Assembly: GCA_023159155.1 (NCBI GenBank) | Contig: JAJNNX010000001.1 | Span: 248,001 to 312,000, forward strand | DNA length: 64,000 nt | Direction: 5' to 3' | Source of the DNA: Ustulina deusta | Taxonomy: Eukaryota > Ascomycota > Sordariomycetes > Xylariales > Xylariaceae | In this document: in pieces, positions 1-11,232 of the stretch | Position numbering within the stretch: the stretch's first letter is position 1 | Layout of the letters: every line of letters starts with the position of its first letter | Made by a program: the position numbers and the translations under genes | The notes under the pieces: generated by a model | What the model was told of the DNA's origin: nothing | Database searches by the model: none | Seen by the model: only the letters and a program-made list of their open reading frames with translations

Positions 1-369
1 ACGGCTAATATCTGTTGAACCAGCCAGGGGCAGTAAGTCACCCACCTCGCTCTAATGACAAAATACCACCTCAGCATGTCCGTCAGGATTAAAATTACAC
101 TATTGTTCAACTAACTCTCTAGAATTGTCCACTTTTGCACAAATGATAAATTCAGCGGCCCATCAGAGAAACAGTTCTTAGAGAATCGGTTAGCGAAAGC
201 TAGAGAACAACCGATGCCGTCAACTACACTCATAGCACCATTACGCCAGTTGTAAGAGTACACAATCATCGATTACCGAAAGTCTCAACACAGAGAGCCG
301 GTTTGAGCTTTTTCAGTCAGCCCACATAGCGTTGCTTTCTGTCCTTCTGTCAGAAAATGGTTGTTCCAG
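1..369. other. no gene recognised at window start
   Basis: I see no supportable gene, RNA or repeat here. Open frames are short and do not resemble protein families. Confidence 0.5.
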
Positions 370-560
370 AGTGAATAGACAGACATATCTGCAGTCAGGT
401 AGTAGGTAGGTAGTAGTTAGGGCTCAAGAGAGTAGTTCATTGATTCCTGAACCTCCTAGATATCTAGAGGAGGCCACCCATATATATATAGACAGAATCC
501 CACTATATCCACTCCCATAGGGTAAGTGTGATATATATCCCTGACACCTCGATCCCGTAG
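370..560 (-). pseudogene. decayed duplicate of the 3' end of the 11822-12721 gene
   Basis: This stretch aligns by eye with about 11765-11960. Shared blocks include TTAGGGCTCAA, ATTGATTCCTGAACCTCC, the ATATATATA tract, CCACTCCCAT and ATATATATCCCTGAC. In the later copy this is the C-terminal coding end of a minus-strand gene. Here the frame is broken by indels and stops, so it is a relic of a duplicated gene end or of a larger repeat carrying it. Homology seems to fade on both sides of the interval. Confidence 0.65.
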
Positions 561-3070
561 ACTCGGGCCCAGCAAGATACGCCATGCTGTCCGTCCCTTC
601 ATCCTACCTTATTACCGCATTCAACCGAATAATCTAATATGATCTCTTGCGAGAAGGTCCTGCCATAATTTCAGGGCACGAAAATGTGTGAACTACCGGG
701 CTGGCGAGTCGTTCTGAAGACAATCTGAAGGGAAAGCCACCACTGAGGAGAAACCAAGAATTCATATGCCGGGGGAGGAGAGGGAGAGCCAACTAGGCGA
801 AATAAGGTTCAAAAATGTCTAACGATGAATAGCGTCGCCGGAGAGCCGCACACTTGTTCGGAAGAGTTCAGAGGTTAATAAACCCGTTGCTACTATTGAA
901 ATAGGCGCCTCAAAGAGATATAGTTGAAGCTTGTGGAAGAGAAGAAGCACTTGAAACCTACATTATCCTCAGTCGGCGCAGTCGTGGACCTCAAAGATAG
1001 ACCTTGGTAGGATGGGCGTCTTCGTTCATCGTTCCGATCTCCACCGGCCCGCCGTGCATTAGCATTTTGACTTGTTGCCCGGCCTAGAGCGTGAAAATGT
1101 AATTCCATTTCCCAAGTGTCATACGGCTGCGAGAAAAAAAAAGAGAGCATTCCGTATTTCATAGCATAGATCTCGCCAGCGTGTAGTCCTACGTTCTTTT
1201 GGCGCAATAACGTATACTTTCAATATACCCACCCCATTATACCAATCTTGACGCCAAGCCCCGTATGTTGAAACCGTTCACTCGTCGATTTTTAGGAGAA
1301 TATCGAGTTACCTTCGTTCCTGAGTATGACTACCAAGTAGATGGCTAGATGCACTAAGAGAGGAGTAAGGCCACAGCGTTCGTCGTAGCCTAGGTGGTGG
1401 TAGCCTAATACGCCGAGGGTCGAGATGAGCGTGAGTGGGGGCATGCATGATTGGAGTTTACGTATCGTTTAGTATTTCGGCCCAATCGTCTTTTTCTCGT
1501 GGATATTGTAACACCCAATTTACTTGAGAGGGGGGCGCTTGGGCTGCCATAGACGTTCAGGGGCTTATCTTTAACGCTGACGGATTTGGTGTCATCTTGG
1601 GGTATCCAATGTCTCCATAACCAATCCTATTATTTCAAAATGCGGTCTCTTTGGATCGGGGCGGTCAAAGCTAAGGAGTATCTATAGTTACCGCCGAGAA
1701 CGGTCTTTAAGAGATGTGCCTCGTCACTGCGGGGAATCTTAATCTAGAGCTCTTCTCTAGAGTGTGGCTGGCTGAAGTTACCGGCTTAGGCCAGAACATC
1801 TCCGTCCGGTATGGCGTAGTGGCTGTTATGTGTGTCTCAAATGTACCCGACTAGGATAGGCGTCCCAGCCGGACGCCGCCAGGAATAAGAGTTCTTGCCC
1901 AATAATTACGCCGGGAGGGGGTGAATGAAGAAGAAGCTCGCAAGACGAAAAGGGGGAGGTTGATGAAGTAATGGCTCAAGGGCCTGGTTGCTGCTAAAAT
2001 ATCATATGGCGACTAGCTCAATGACAATGTGCGATCTCGTTTTAGTTACTGAACTATTCTCCCCACTAGGGAGAATTAAGAGGGCACTGTGATATATATA
2101 GTCATGGGCATGAAGATGAATAGTAGTAGAAAGTGGGATGTGAGATGCTATGGGCTCTAAAGAGTAGAGCTGCGGGAGTGGTAGCTACGAGTTAGGCTGG
2201 ATCTTTGCACCGCAAAACGGCTCCTCCAGAGAGGCGGGCGTCAATTCCACCCCAAAATCTCCAACAAATCTTCTGCTACAACCTGAGGCTATGGTGCGCG
2301 GACTGCAAAAGGCAAGAAAGCGAGATCCTGAGGGTTAAGTGATACCTGTGAGCCTGTCCATGGGACATCGTGTCACGAATGCTCCTGACGTGGCCAGAAC
2401 AGAAGACGGGCCGAGAAAGCTAATGAGGAAAGTTGAGAACTCTCAACCCTGAAAGCTGCCTTGTGTTTTAAGCAATCGGTGCCGAGTGGCTTGGAAATGA
2501 GGAGACACATAAGGTATTACCATATGCTGTGCCCGATCGGAATACAATCCTATTCCCTCGATGCAGATACGTTGACGGTTGACGAGCTGTTCGAGAGAGA
2601 GCCCCCAAGCTAGATCGCCTTAAACTACGTGCAATAGTGTGGAGTACCTTTGTTGTCTCACCATGCACCATAATACTCACCTGAACCAAGCTCTCGATGA
2701 AGCAATCAGTGTTCGCAGTCGAGCCTGAAGCCCACCGTTCTCGAGATAGCCCGTATCGTTGATTGTAAGGGTCACCATGATGCTAGCTGTAAGATCATCT
2801 GTGATACACCAGGATTATTATACATTGGAGCCGAGTTGTTCCAAAGACTCATTGCCCATAGAACCAGTCAATATATAAGCTGTGAGGGGAGAGAAGCAGC
2901 AGGGGACGGAGGAGGAGAAGGAGGGAAAAAGGGAGAACACCCTGCAGTCGATCTTCTTCTTACCATTGCATCCAAGCCCATAGCTATCCCATAATACTTG
3001 CATACTCCCTTGTTCGCATAACCCCCCTGCTCGTACCTACAGTCTGTCACCAGCGCCCCCGAAGTGCAAG
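561..3070. other. 2.5 kb without a recognisable gene
   Basis: Six-frame reading gives only short open frames (for example minus 893-1207 and 2468-2689), none with recognisable domains, splice-consistent extension or typical composition. I interpret it as degenerate intergenic sequence. Confidence 0.4.
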
Positions 3071-3310
3071 ATGACGAATACAGGCGCAATTTCGCTGGAG
3101 ACCATTGTCAATGTCGTGTTTGGGATAGCGGCCTGCCTCATGTCCCTAGGCGGTATTTATGCGACCATCCGTGCTGGACATACGCAGCGCTACCAACCCT
3201 TGGACATAGAATGTAGGTACCAGAAAATGGGTTGCGGTGATCTCTGGTTCATTATACCACGTCCAAGCCGGAACAGCACAAACGCCGTCCGGCTTCCCGT
3301 AGCTCAATAA
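3071..3310 (+). CDS. small single-pass membrane protein, hypothetical
   Basis: A 79-residue ORF with a true ATG (AAGATG context). Residues about 8-31 form one hydrophobic segment (TIVNVVFGIAACLMSLGGIY), followed by a basic, polar tail. This layout (short polar N-terminus, one membrane span, basic tail) is common among tiny fungal accessory-region proteins of unknown function, and a 49-residue ORF at 63171-63320 has the same plan. The tail after about residue 45 may be out of frame or unspliced. No function can be assigned. Confidence 0.4.
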   Translation: MTNTGAISLETIVNVVFGIAACLMSLGGIYATIRAGHTQRYQPLDIECRYQKMGCGDLWFIIPRPSRNSTNAVRLPVAQ

Positions 3311-4785
3311 ACTCTTCAGAAGTTGCAAATGGAAGAAGAGTCTGCGCTAATCCGGCCTATCGTTTGTGCAGGCGGCCTCATTCTCCAACACCAGCAGACC
3401 ACTCACCTCATACGCCAAGAGACTCTTCAGTCATTCGACAGCTACGGGCGCAGCCACAGATCTGGCCGGGCGCCACCTTTAAGCATAGGCAGTAGCGGAG
3501 GCTTCAATTTTGCCCCTCGAAAATGGCGACTTGCATAAAGGCATGCCGGAATACCTACCCCCTCGCGGGACTGGATTGAAACGGAGGGAAATTCATTTGT
3601 AGCCACGGCGTTGGACTGGCGCATCCTTAGTTTCGAATGAGGTCGAATTGTTTTTTGCCAGAAAACGACACATTATTCTTAGGCGGTGTCCTAGCTGTTC
3701 TTACTTTCTGCACCCATGATCCCGTGGTGTTCATAGATGTAGACATGGATATTCTAGCACACACTCACACCCCGAGCGTGACGTGGCCTGTGCGCCTTTC
3801 ACGGTCTCTGATGTGTTAGTCTACGTCGATTTGGGCGGATCGTGGCCGGCACGGGACGATATCCAACCCTCTGTACTTGTGGTAAATTGAAGGGTTACGG
3901 GGGGGGTTGAATGTTATGAATAGATACACCGCCAGCTAAAGAGCCGTAAATGATGATACGGGAAGGTTTGACGTATTATGCCATGGGTGTGCTGACGAGG
4001 CGTGCTCTTGTTACCAGGGAAGTGTTATCAGTCTAGGTTTTAAATAACCCGCCCCAAAAGAAAACGAAAGCACCATGGATTCGGTAGCCTCACTTTGATG
4101 CACATGCAAGCTGAGCGCAAAACTTGAGAGTTTAGTCCTTGTGGATGTTGGCGGCAGAAAGATGACTGCCTTTCCGTGGGTGCTGTTGTTAGGTCTGGGC
4201 ACAGTGAGGACACCACCCACGAAGCCCACGCATCTTTGCTGCACCTTGCAGGTTCACGTGACGCTCCCGGCTTGAATTTGCATCTCCTAAAAGTCTGATT
4301 TGACAGACTTACAATTATTTTCGTATGGACTATGCTCAAGGGCTTGCCGAAGGGATGTGTGGAAAGTAATACCCAAGCAATGTAAGCGTCGTTATTTGCG
4401 TATATCCCGGCTTACTGATGTGCTGGTCTCTTACAGGCTCGTCCGAATCAACGTGGCTTAGATGATAACAGCCGAAGAAATGGTTCTTGATGGTTCTTGA
4501 TGAACTCTAATCAACACCTTTACCAATAGCCGCCTTCCTCTCGAACTTCACAACGAAGACCTCCACCCTCCACCACCCTTCTAGCTTGAACTATAGGCAA
4601 GCTGTAGTAGACGAGCCATCTTTATTCTTGCATATAAGTCTGTGGTAAAGGTGGATATGAACAAAGGAAAAAAAAAAGAGAGCCGTTGTTAATAAGTTCA
4701 ATTGAGTTCATCTCGAAGGGCTTACCACTGATTGGCTAGCCTATCTGATTAGGGAATACCTCAAAAAGAAACCTCGAAAAAAAAC
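3311..4785. other. no gene recognised
   Basis: Only short, unrelated open frames (for example plus 3323-3538 and minus 4040-4339). A small tandem duplication of GGTTCTTGAT lies near 4480-4500. Nothing else is supportable. Confidence 0.4.
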
Positions 4786-4832
4786 CCCCACCAGGGATTC
4801 GCTGGTTGTCACCGACTTAATTACTCACATCC
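4786..4832 (-). pseudogene. 5S rRNA 3'-end fragment
   Basis: Read on the minus strand this ends ...GTCGGTGACAACCAGCGAATCCCTGGTG and runs straight into a T-run, which matches the 3' third of ascomycete 5S rRNA (GGGTGACCACCAGCGAATCCC) and its Pol III terminator. The 5' two thirds, with the internal promoter, are missing, so it should not be transcribed on its own. A second fragment cut at about the same place is at 8161-8213. Confidence 0.7.
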
Positions 4833-5145
4833 AGAGATTGGATTGACAAGCCGTGCTGCTTCGTTAGGCCTTCGCTATCTATTTGTGGACGAGTAAACCG
4901 AATGTCATCCCTTGTTCCAAGACAAGTATCTAGGGATCTATCGAACTCGAACTAAAAAGTGGAGATCACCTTGCCTCTAATTCACTCCCGCTGAAAAGTT
5001 GACATTATCAATGGGTAGTAATATTCATTGCGATCATGACCTAAACCTATGCAGGTACATTCAAGTTACGATCTCAGTACATCATGCCACTGCAAATTGC
5101 AAATGGGAGCCTGTTTGGAATGGTGGTCAATGCAGCTCGCCTATG

Positions 5146-5226
5146 ACATGTAGGTACCTAGGTACATGTACTGCATGGAGCTAAGTGCATACCTATATAC
5201 CTACTTACCTAGGTACCTAGAGACAG
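5146..5226. repeat. palindromic TAGGTACC-rich tract
   Basis: Overlapping copies of the self-complementary unit TACCTAGGTA with GTAGGTACCTAGGTACATG and TACCTAGGTACCTAG fill about 80 bp. Such TACCTAGGTA-type simple palindromes are frequent in fungal intergenic DNA. The tract sits 80-160 bp upstream of the TATA box of the next gene, but no regulatory role can be shown. Confidence 0.6.
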
Positions 5227-5306
5227 CACCTATTTATCTCTAAGTACTTAGTTCTAATTATTGACCAAACAACGTGAACTATCCCTACTTATTTACTTGC
5301 ACGCGG

Positions 5307-5313
5307 TATAAAA
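5307..5313 (+). promoter_or_regulatory. TATA box of the CCCH-RBR ligase gene
   Basis: TATAAAA lies 62-68 bp upstream of the ATG at 5375, a usual distance for a fungal core promoter with a short 5' leader. Confidence 0.5.
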
Positions 5314-5374
5314 CATATCTTTGCCTTCCAGCAACCACACGACTTGTTCCTTGGATGTGACCCCGAGAGCGAGA

Positions 5375-7850
5375 ATGGCGGCCACCTCAACGCCGTGCAT
5401 CTTCTTCCAACAAGCACGTTGTAGGAATGGCGATGCCTGCCGCTTCAGTCACGCCTCCGCTCCGGCTGCTTCTACCCCCCATCCACGGCCGGATCCTCGC
5501 GCCCAGGTGCTGTGCAAGTTCTACCTCGGGGGCGTCTGCAAACAGGGCACCAACTGTCCGTACCGCCACGAGCCATCCGGTTCGTCGGCCTCGGCACAGG
5601 TGCCTCCTCAGCATGACAACGACACGTTCGTGAGAGTCTTCCGTGGCGCCCTCGTTCGCTACGGAGACGGCGCCTGTGTCACCAGTCTCTTGCTCCCGTC
5701 CGAGTACTCGTCGGTCCGACTGGACGGTCTCGCTGCCGACGCGACCGCTGCCGACGTCATCGGCATTTTGGAAGACCTTGGCCACGACATCGAGGTCGAT
5801 GGTTTGCGAATTGTCGCCGTGCCCCAATCTTCCTCTTCTCTCTGCAGTGCTTATATCAGCACCACCGATCTTGAATTCCCCAAGACGTTGAGCGCCAGTC
5901 TGATAGATGCCCCTTACCGCAATCTGAAGGCTGTGCCAGTACCCCCCAGGCTTCCGACATGGGCATCCACTCGGCGAGCGCGCTGCAACAAATTGAAGCT
6001 AAGATGGTCCGCACCCCGCAGCGAGTATTGCGTCCTCTTCGCCACGTACGCCGCTGCGCTGAGGGTGAGCGGAAAGTTCAACGGCGGTAAATACAAAGTT
6101 CTCGACACGCGCATTCATTGCGACGAGCCTGTGCTCAGAATAGACAGCGGACTCTATTCCGTCATGCTATCGGGGCTACCTGATCCCTGCTCCGCGGAAA
6201 TCGTGCGAGTCTCTATTACGGCTGACTACGACACACCGTTCGCTATTGCCGTGCAACGTCGAGCCGCGTGTAAAAGAAATCCCGCGACTGCTATTAAGGA
6301 GTTGCTCAGTGGCGTTGGTCCCATCGACTTCATGACGGAACCGTCCGAACACAACGGTGGATATTGGACAGCGTTCGCTCACTTCAAACAAGATTGCGAT
6401 GCGCAGGAAGCCGCGCGAGTCATTGAAAAGAAATCCTACAACTTGCCCGATGATGTCGATCTTACGGCCAAACTTCTGTATAACTCGACGTTCAAGGTGT
6501 CCAAAGAAGTATACCATCACGTTCAGCAACGCCTCCAAGACCGCTTAGAGGAACTGGATGCACCACGACTGAGCGTAATATCCCGGGAAACTGGCACAGT
6601 CTTGAGTCTTGATAGCTCAAGCTCCGAAGAGGTTGCGAAATGCGCCAATGCGATTGAAGACATTGTCGCCGGCGACGTGATCGAGGGAAAGGACGGCAGG
6701 CCTTTCTGGGTTCCCCAGCTTGCGTGTAACGGGTCAGCCTCCAAGGCATTGAAAGAGATCCAGCAATGTCACGGGGTATTACTCTTGCCCAACAGATCAA
6801 AGCGCGAGGTGCGGTGCTTTGGAGACTTATCGAAACACAAGGCAGTTCAGGAAGACGTGGTTCGGTCTCTCACAGAAGACATGGAAAGTCGCCATACTAT
6901 TGATATCGACGATGCCGGGTTCTCCTGGCTTTGTAAGACTGGTTTAGGCCTGTTAAAGACCGTGGTAGGAGACAAGGCTGTGTCCCTCAACGTGACTTCG
7001 AATCCGAAGAAGCTGATAATCACCGGCTCCGACGAAGAATACTGCGAAATTCTGGCACTCCTCGAGATCAATAACTTCTCCTTCGCCGTGAAAGAGGCTA
7101 AATCAGAAGAAGAAAACTGTAGCATCTGCTTCACGCCGGCCGACGACCCGGTAGTGCTTGGGTGCGGACATACTTATTGCACTGACGTAAGCTATCCCCG
7201 GAGTCATTTTCTTCCTGTCATAGTTGCAAAATTTTCTGGAAAGAGTAATTACTGACGCCAGCAAACTATAGTGCTTCAAGGGGCTCTGTAGAAATGGCAC
7301 AACACAGGCAGATGTGAGCGTCACCTGCACAGGTGCGGAAGACAAGTGCAAGAACGCCATTCCCCTCAGGGAGATCCAAGCCCACGTCGACCCGTCGGCG
7401 TTTGAACAGCTCCTAGAATCCTCGTTCAACACGTACATCGCGCGCCGACCTAACCAGTTCCATTACTGTCCGACGCCCGACTGCGGCTACATCTATCGGT
7501 TGGCCGACGCCTCGGCGTCCTCGTTGTGGCACATGTGCACCAAGTGCCTGCAACGGATCTGCCGATCGTGTCATGCCAATCACGACGGCCAGCGCTGCGA
7601 CGAGCACCGTGCCTTCCAGGCTTTCGAGGCCTACAAGCGCGAGAACAGGTCCAACGTAAAGGATTGTCCAAAATGCAAGACTACGGTGGAGAAAATCGAT
7701 GGCTGCAACCACATACAATGTGGCGGATGTAAAATCCATCTCTGCTGGGTTTGCCTGCAGACGTTTGAAGAGTCGCGCGCGTGTTACGTGCATATGAATG
7801 AAATCCACGGCGGGATCGGGATCGATGATGAAGATGAAGATGAGGCGTAG
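5375..7850 (+). CDS. CCCH zinc-finger RBR-type E3 ubiquitin ligase
   Basis: Two exons, 5375-7186 and 7272-7850, with an 85-bp GTAAGC...CTATAG intron and ACTGAC branch site; 796 aa. Two CCCH fingers (C8-C16-C22-H26 and C47-C55-C61-H65, both C-x7-C-x5-C-x3-H) suggest RNA binding. A middle region of about 500 residues seems to hold degenerate RRM/KH-like folds. The C-terminus is a full RBR unit: RING1 from C582 (CSIC...CGHTYC), an IBR with paired cysteines, and RING2 with IDGCNH around C749, the place of the thioester cysteine in HHARI/parkin. RBR ligases pass ubiquitin through that cysteine after RING1 recruits an E2. The intron cuts RING1 between CTD and CFKGLC. I start at 5375 because the frame upstream lacks an ATG. 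The tail is acidic. The substrate is unknown. Confidence 0.93.
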
Positions 7851-8160
7851 AATGGCGGGACTTTACGTTTAGAGCGAATTGATCGGGGAATTCTGATGGC
7901 ACTGGGCGGTCAGTTTCGCAGTAGTTTTCACCCTCGGCCGTGCTCGTGGTGAGTGAGGTTTCGCCGAATCTGGTAATAGGTATGGATGTCAGAGGGATAG
8001 ATCATTAGTGTCTGGATCTTTCACCTCACGGTGGATTCCATGTCAACTACTTTTCTCCCTGCTACAATATCATCATCCACCCCTAACTAGCTAACCAATT
8101 TCCAACCCTAGTTACGGGAAGAACTTTAAAAAGAAAAAAAAAAGAAACAAGGAAACAAAC
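7851..8160. other. 3' flank of the RBR gene
   Basis: Presumed 3' UTR and intergenic DNA. An A-rich run at about 8130-8150 is, on the minus strand, the T-run after the 5S-like fragment. Confidence 0.4.
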
Positions 8161-8213
8161 CAAACAATACTCGGGATTCGCTGGTCGCCACCGACCCGAC
8201 TACTAATCTAGCA
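8161..8213 (-). pseudogene. 5S rRNA 3'-end fragment, second copy
   Basis: The minus strand reads ...TTAGTAGTCGGGTCGGTG then GCGACCAGCGAATCCC, followed by a T-rich terminator-like tail. It matches the 3' part of ascomycete 5S rRNA over about 50 nt and lacks the 5' half. It ends upstream at nearly the same 5S position as the copy at 4786-4832, which suggests a shared mechanism of truncation. Confidence 0.75.
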
Positions 8214-8814
8214 GTCATAGGAATTAGAAATAGGAGCTATACAGGTTACATATCAAAGCATTTAAATTGAAAGTTGCTCTCTATGTATGTTTTGATTGTA
8301 TACACCGAGTGTTGTCTACATACACTCAATGTTCTTTAGCATCTGCAGATGGAAGACCCACTGTCTGAATCTGTTTCTGTAAAGTTAGGGCATTGGTCTG
8401 AACACAAAGCCTAATCTAGGTTAATTAGATACTGTACCTAGGTATGTCGAGGGTAATTAGGCCAGGTAATCCGGCTCGCTGTTTTTCCCTTGATCTTTTT
8501 GCTCCATCATTCTATTTCATCCCATTCATCCCAAACTTACGGTTCTGTTTTCTGTTTCGTTAATACTTTGGAGTGCAGAAGACCCTCCAGCTAAGATAGT
8601 TACTAAATTATATACCAAGTGTAATGTGTAACTGCCTAGTTTAAACCCTGATTTTCTTGAGATTGCTCCGAGCACTTAACGCAAATGTTCACGCGAAATA
8701 TACGGTCTGTTTGTTAATGTGATTTGACATGTCTGGTGTAAATTTCGCGCTACGTGGTTGGAGCGACCTGGAGAAAGTAGATATATTGGAGGTTCGATTT
8801 CAACCTCACTAACT
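8214..8814. other. AT-rich spacer, no gene recognised
   Basis: No ORF of usable length and no RNA gene seen. Composition becomes AT-rich towards the repeats. Confidence 0.4.
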
Positions 8815-9065
8815 AGTGGCGCCTTTGATTTAGGGGCAAGGAAACCTTGGTTTTTACGGGCCTATATAGCCCATATTATAGGCTACCTAGGCTACAGACC
8901 TAGCCGTACAGACTTTCGACCGGCAGCAGTTAGCTAAGTTTTTATAGCTATTAGTTCATATAGCTAGGTTTATATAGTTGCCGGTCGAAAGTCTGTACGG
9001 CTTTGCCCGTATAGCTGGGTCCGTATGGCTTGGTTTGTGTAGCTGTTGGTCTATATACCTTAGGT
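8815..9065 (+). repeat. dispersed TATAGCT-rich repeat, copy 1, with hairpin core
   Basis: It begins near the block TTAGGGGCAAGGAAACCTTG and continues into many TATAGCT/CTATATAG units. A perfect 23-bp inverted repeat, 8903-8925 against 8979-9001 (core ACTTTCGACCGG), would form a stem with a 53-nt loop. A reverse-oriented relative lies at 17670-18025. No coding capacity. It resembles a small non-autonomous element, class unknown. Confidence 0.7.
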
Positions 9066-9154
9066 AAGTATTACGGAGAAGTGGATCCACGTGATCACTG
9101 AGATCGGATCAATACTACTCTGAGAGATCTCCTGCATAAATAGCTTGGTTTCTA

Positions 9155-9196
9155 AGCTAACACCCCCCCTTGCGAACCACCCCATCGCGACCCAGC
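9155..9196. repeat. left 42-bp terminal inverted repeat of transposon copy 1
   Basis: Exact reverse complement of 11001-11042, including a run of seven Cs. It keeps CpA sites that RIP would normally have mutated. Confidence 0.9.
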
Positions 9197-11000
9197 TAAA
9201 AACGCGCTACTGACCCCAACTACCTCAATTAAAAATTATTAAATAACGCGACCGCGTTTAGTTCTTATGTTTTTTTTTTACTTTTATTTTCTTTAGAATT
9301 AACTCTTTTTTATTGCAATACTTTTATATAGCAACTAATAGCGTACAGCAGTTATAGTTTGTATTGCTTAACTTAGTACTTTACAAAAATAAGCAGCTAT
9401 TTAATAAGGTATTAACTAGTTATATATATACTATTGCTTTAATAGCATTCTAACTAAAAAATAATTATATTAATATTTTTAGATCTTATTTTTATATTTT
9501 AAAACTAAACTAGCTAATTAAGCTATAAGTTAAGCTAAGCTAAGCTTTATATTTTTAATAGTTAAATTTAAGTATATAGCTAAACGTATACTATTAGTTT
9601 TTAGAAACTTTAAAATATTTAAAAAATTATAATATATATATATATATTTTTTTTATAATTTTAAACTAAAAATTACTAAATTAATATTTATTAGTTATTT
9701 ATATATTAATAAAGCAATTATAACTAATATTAAACTATTTTTTAAATGTTTTAAAATTTTTAAATTAATAAATATATTTTTAAAACAATTTTTTAATATT
9801 AATAAAATAAGTATTAGCTAAAATATAAAAAAAAATTATTAAGTTATTTATAAAGTTTTAATATATATAGTTTTAAAAAAAATTATTAAAAAAAACAAAT
9901 AAATAATATTTTTTAAATATATTAGTAGTAAAAGTATTGTTTTATTACTATTGCTTATTTTTAAAAAAGTTAATATTTTAAATTAATAATTTTTAAACAT
10001 AAATTATAGTTTATTTAAAAACTAGCAGTTTAAAATTTTGCTTAATAAATAAATTTATAATTTTATTATTATTAATTAGCTTATTAATATTTTTATTTTG
10101 TTTATTTAAAGTTATTTTAGTAATATATAAGTTATACTAATATATAATAGCTATAATTTATATATAAATAATAACTTTTTATAGCTTTATTTTTTAAATA
10201 AAATATAGCTTATTTTTTATAAATTATATTATAGCTATATTATATAAACGTTAAATATTAAAGTTTTTAGTTTATTAAAAAAAAAGCTTAAAAATAAAAT
10301 TAAAAAAATATAATTATAATATATAAATAAGCTTACAATACTATTTTATTATTAAAAACTATTAAAAAAACATAAATAATAGCTAAAATATAGCTAAAAA
10401 ATATTTAATTACTATTATTTTTAAAATATATTATATTTAAAAATAAAAATATTATTTATAAAGTTTAATTAATATTTATATTAATTAATCGATTTAAAAT
10501 ATTTAAATATTAATTTAAACCAAGCTAAATAAAAATTATAATACTTATAAAAAGCTAAAATTTATAATATATAACTTAGAAATTAGCTAAGTACTACTTT
10601 TCCTTTAATAACCTATTATAAAAGCTATTTTTTATAAAAGCTAGTAAAGCTTTTAATTAAAAAACTAAAAAAATTACAATTTTAAAAGCATACGTTAAAC
10701 TATTAAAAGCTAAACTAACTAAAAAGATTATATTAAAACATAAGTTAATTAAATTGCTACTTAATTATTGTTTTATTTATATAACCTATATATAGCAAGT
10801 TAAGCAAAAATTGCAATAATAAACGCTATATATAAATAAAACTAAGGATAAAGACGTACTAAAAACAAAAGAAACAAAAACTAAAAATATAATTAAGGTT
10901 AGAACGTTTTAATATTTAATAAAAACACTAAGGTTAGCTGTAAATACTATGTTATGCTATGAATAATGGTTTTAAAAGTTGGTGGGTGGCTATTTTGGTG

Positions 11001-11042
11001 GCTGGGTCGCGATGGGGTGGTTCGCAAGGGGGGGTGTTAGCT
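11001..11042. repeat. right 42-bp terminal inverted repeat of transposon copy 1
   Basis: Exact reverse complement of the left terminus, ending GGGGGGGTGTTAGCT before the TA target duplication. Confidence 0.9.
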
Positions 11043-11232
11043 TATCTCTTATGTTATAACTAGAGCTTAGGCTTTAGATCATTTGAATTACTACTGGTGA
11101 TAGCTTATGGAATGTGCACTGGTTTGCTTCCCCTAATTGACCGCAACTCCACACCGCCGTTAGAGTAAATCTGTATAATATCAAATCTCTTTCCTGCGCA
11201 AGTGTAGTCCGTGAGGTAGTAAGAACAGTACA

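Larger units (their letters stand above)
9155..11042. mobile_element. Tc1/mariner-type (Fot1/pogo-like) DNA transposon, RIP-decayed, copy 1
   Basis: 1888 bp bounded by perfect 42-bp terminal inverted repeats (outer end AGCTAACACCCCCCCTTGCG) and flanked by TA at 9153-9154 and 11043-11044, the target duplication of Tc1/mariner elements. Length and terminus size match fungal Fot1-type elements (about 1.9 kb, 44-bp termini). The interior is extremely AT-rich, with no long ORF, so any transposase is destroyed. Comparison with the copy at 19938-22040 shows C-to-T and G-to-A differences concentrated in this copy, as expected from RIP. The terminal 40-100 bp remain GC-rich. Confidence 0.88.

Noticed and set aside
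5387..5827. 146-codon minus-strand frame inside the RBR gene
   Set aside because: Antisense shadow of a well-supported coding exon.
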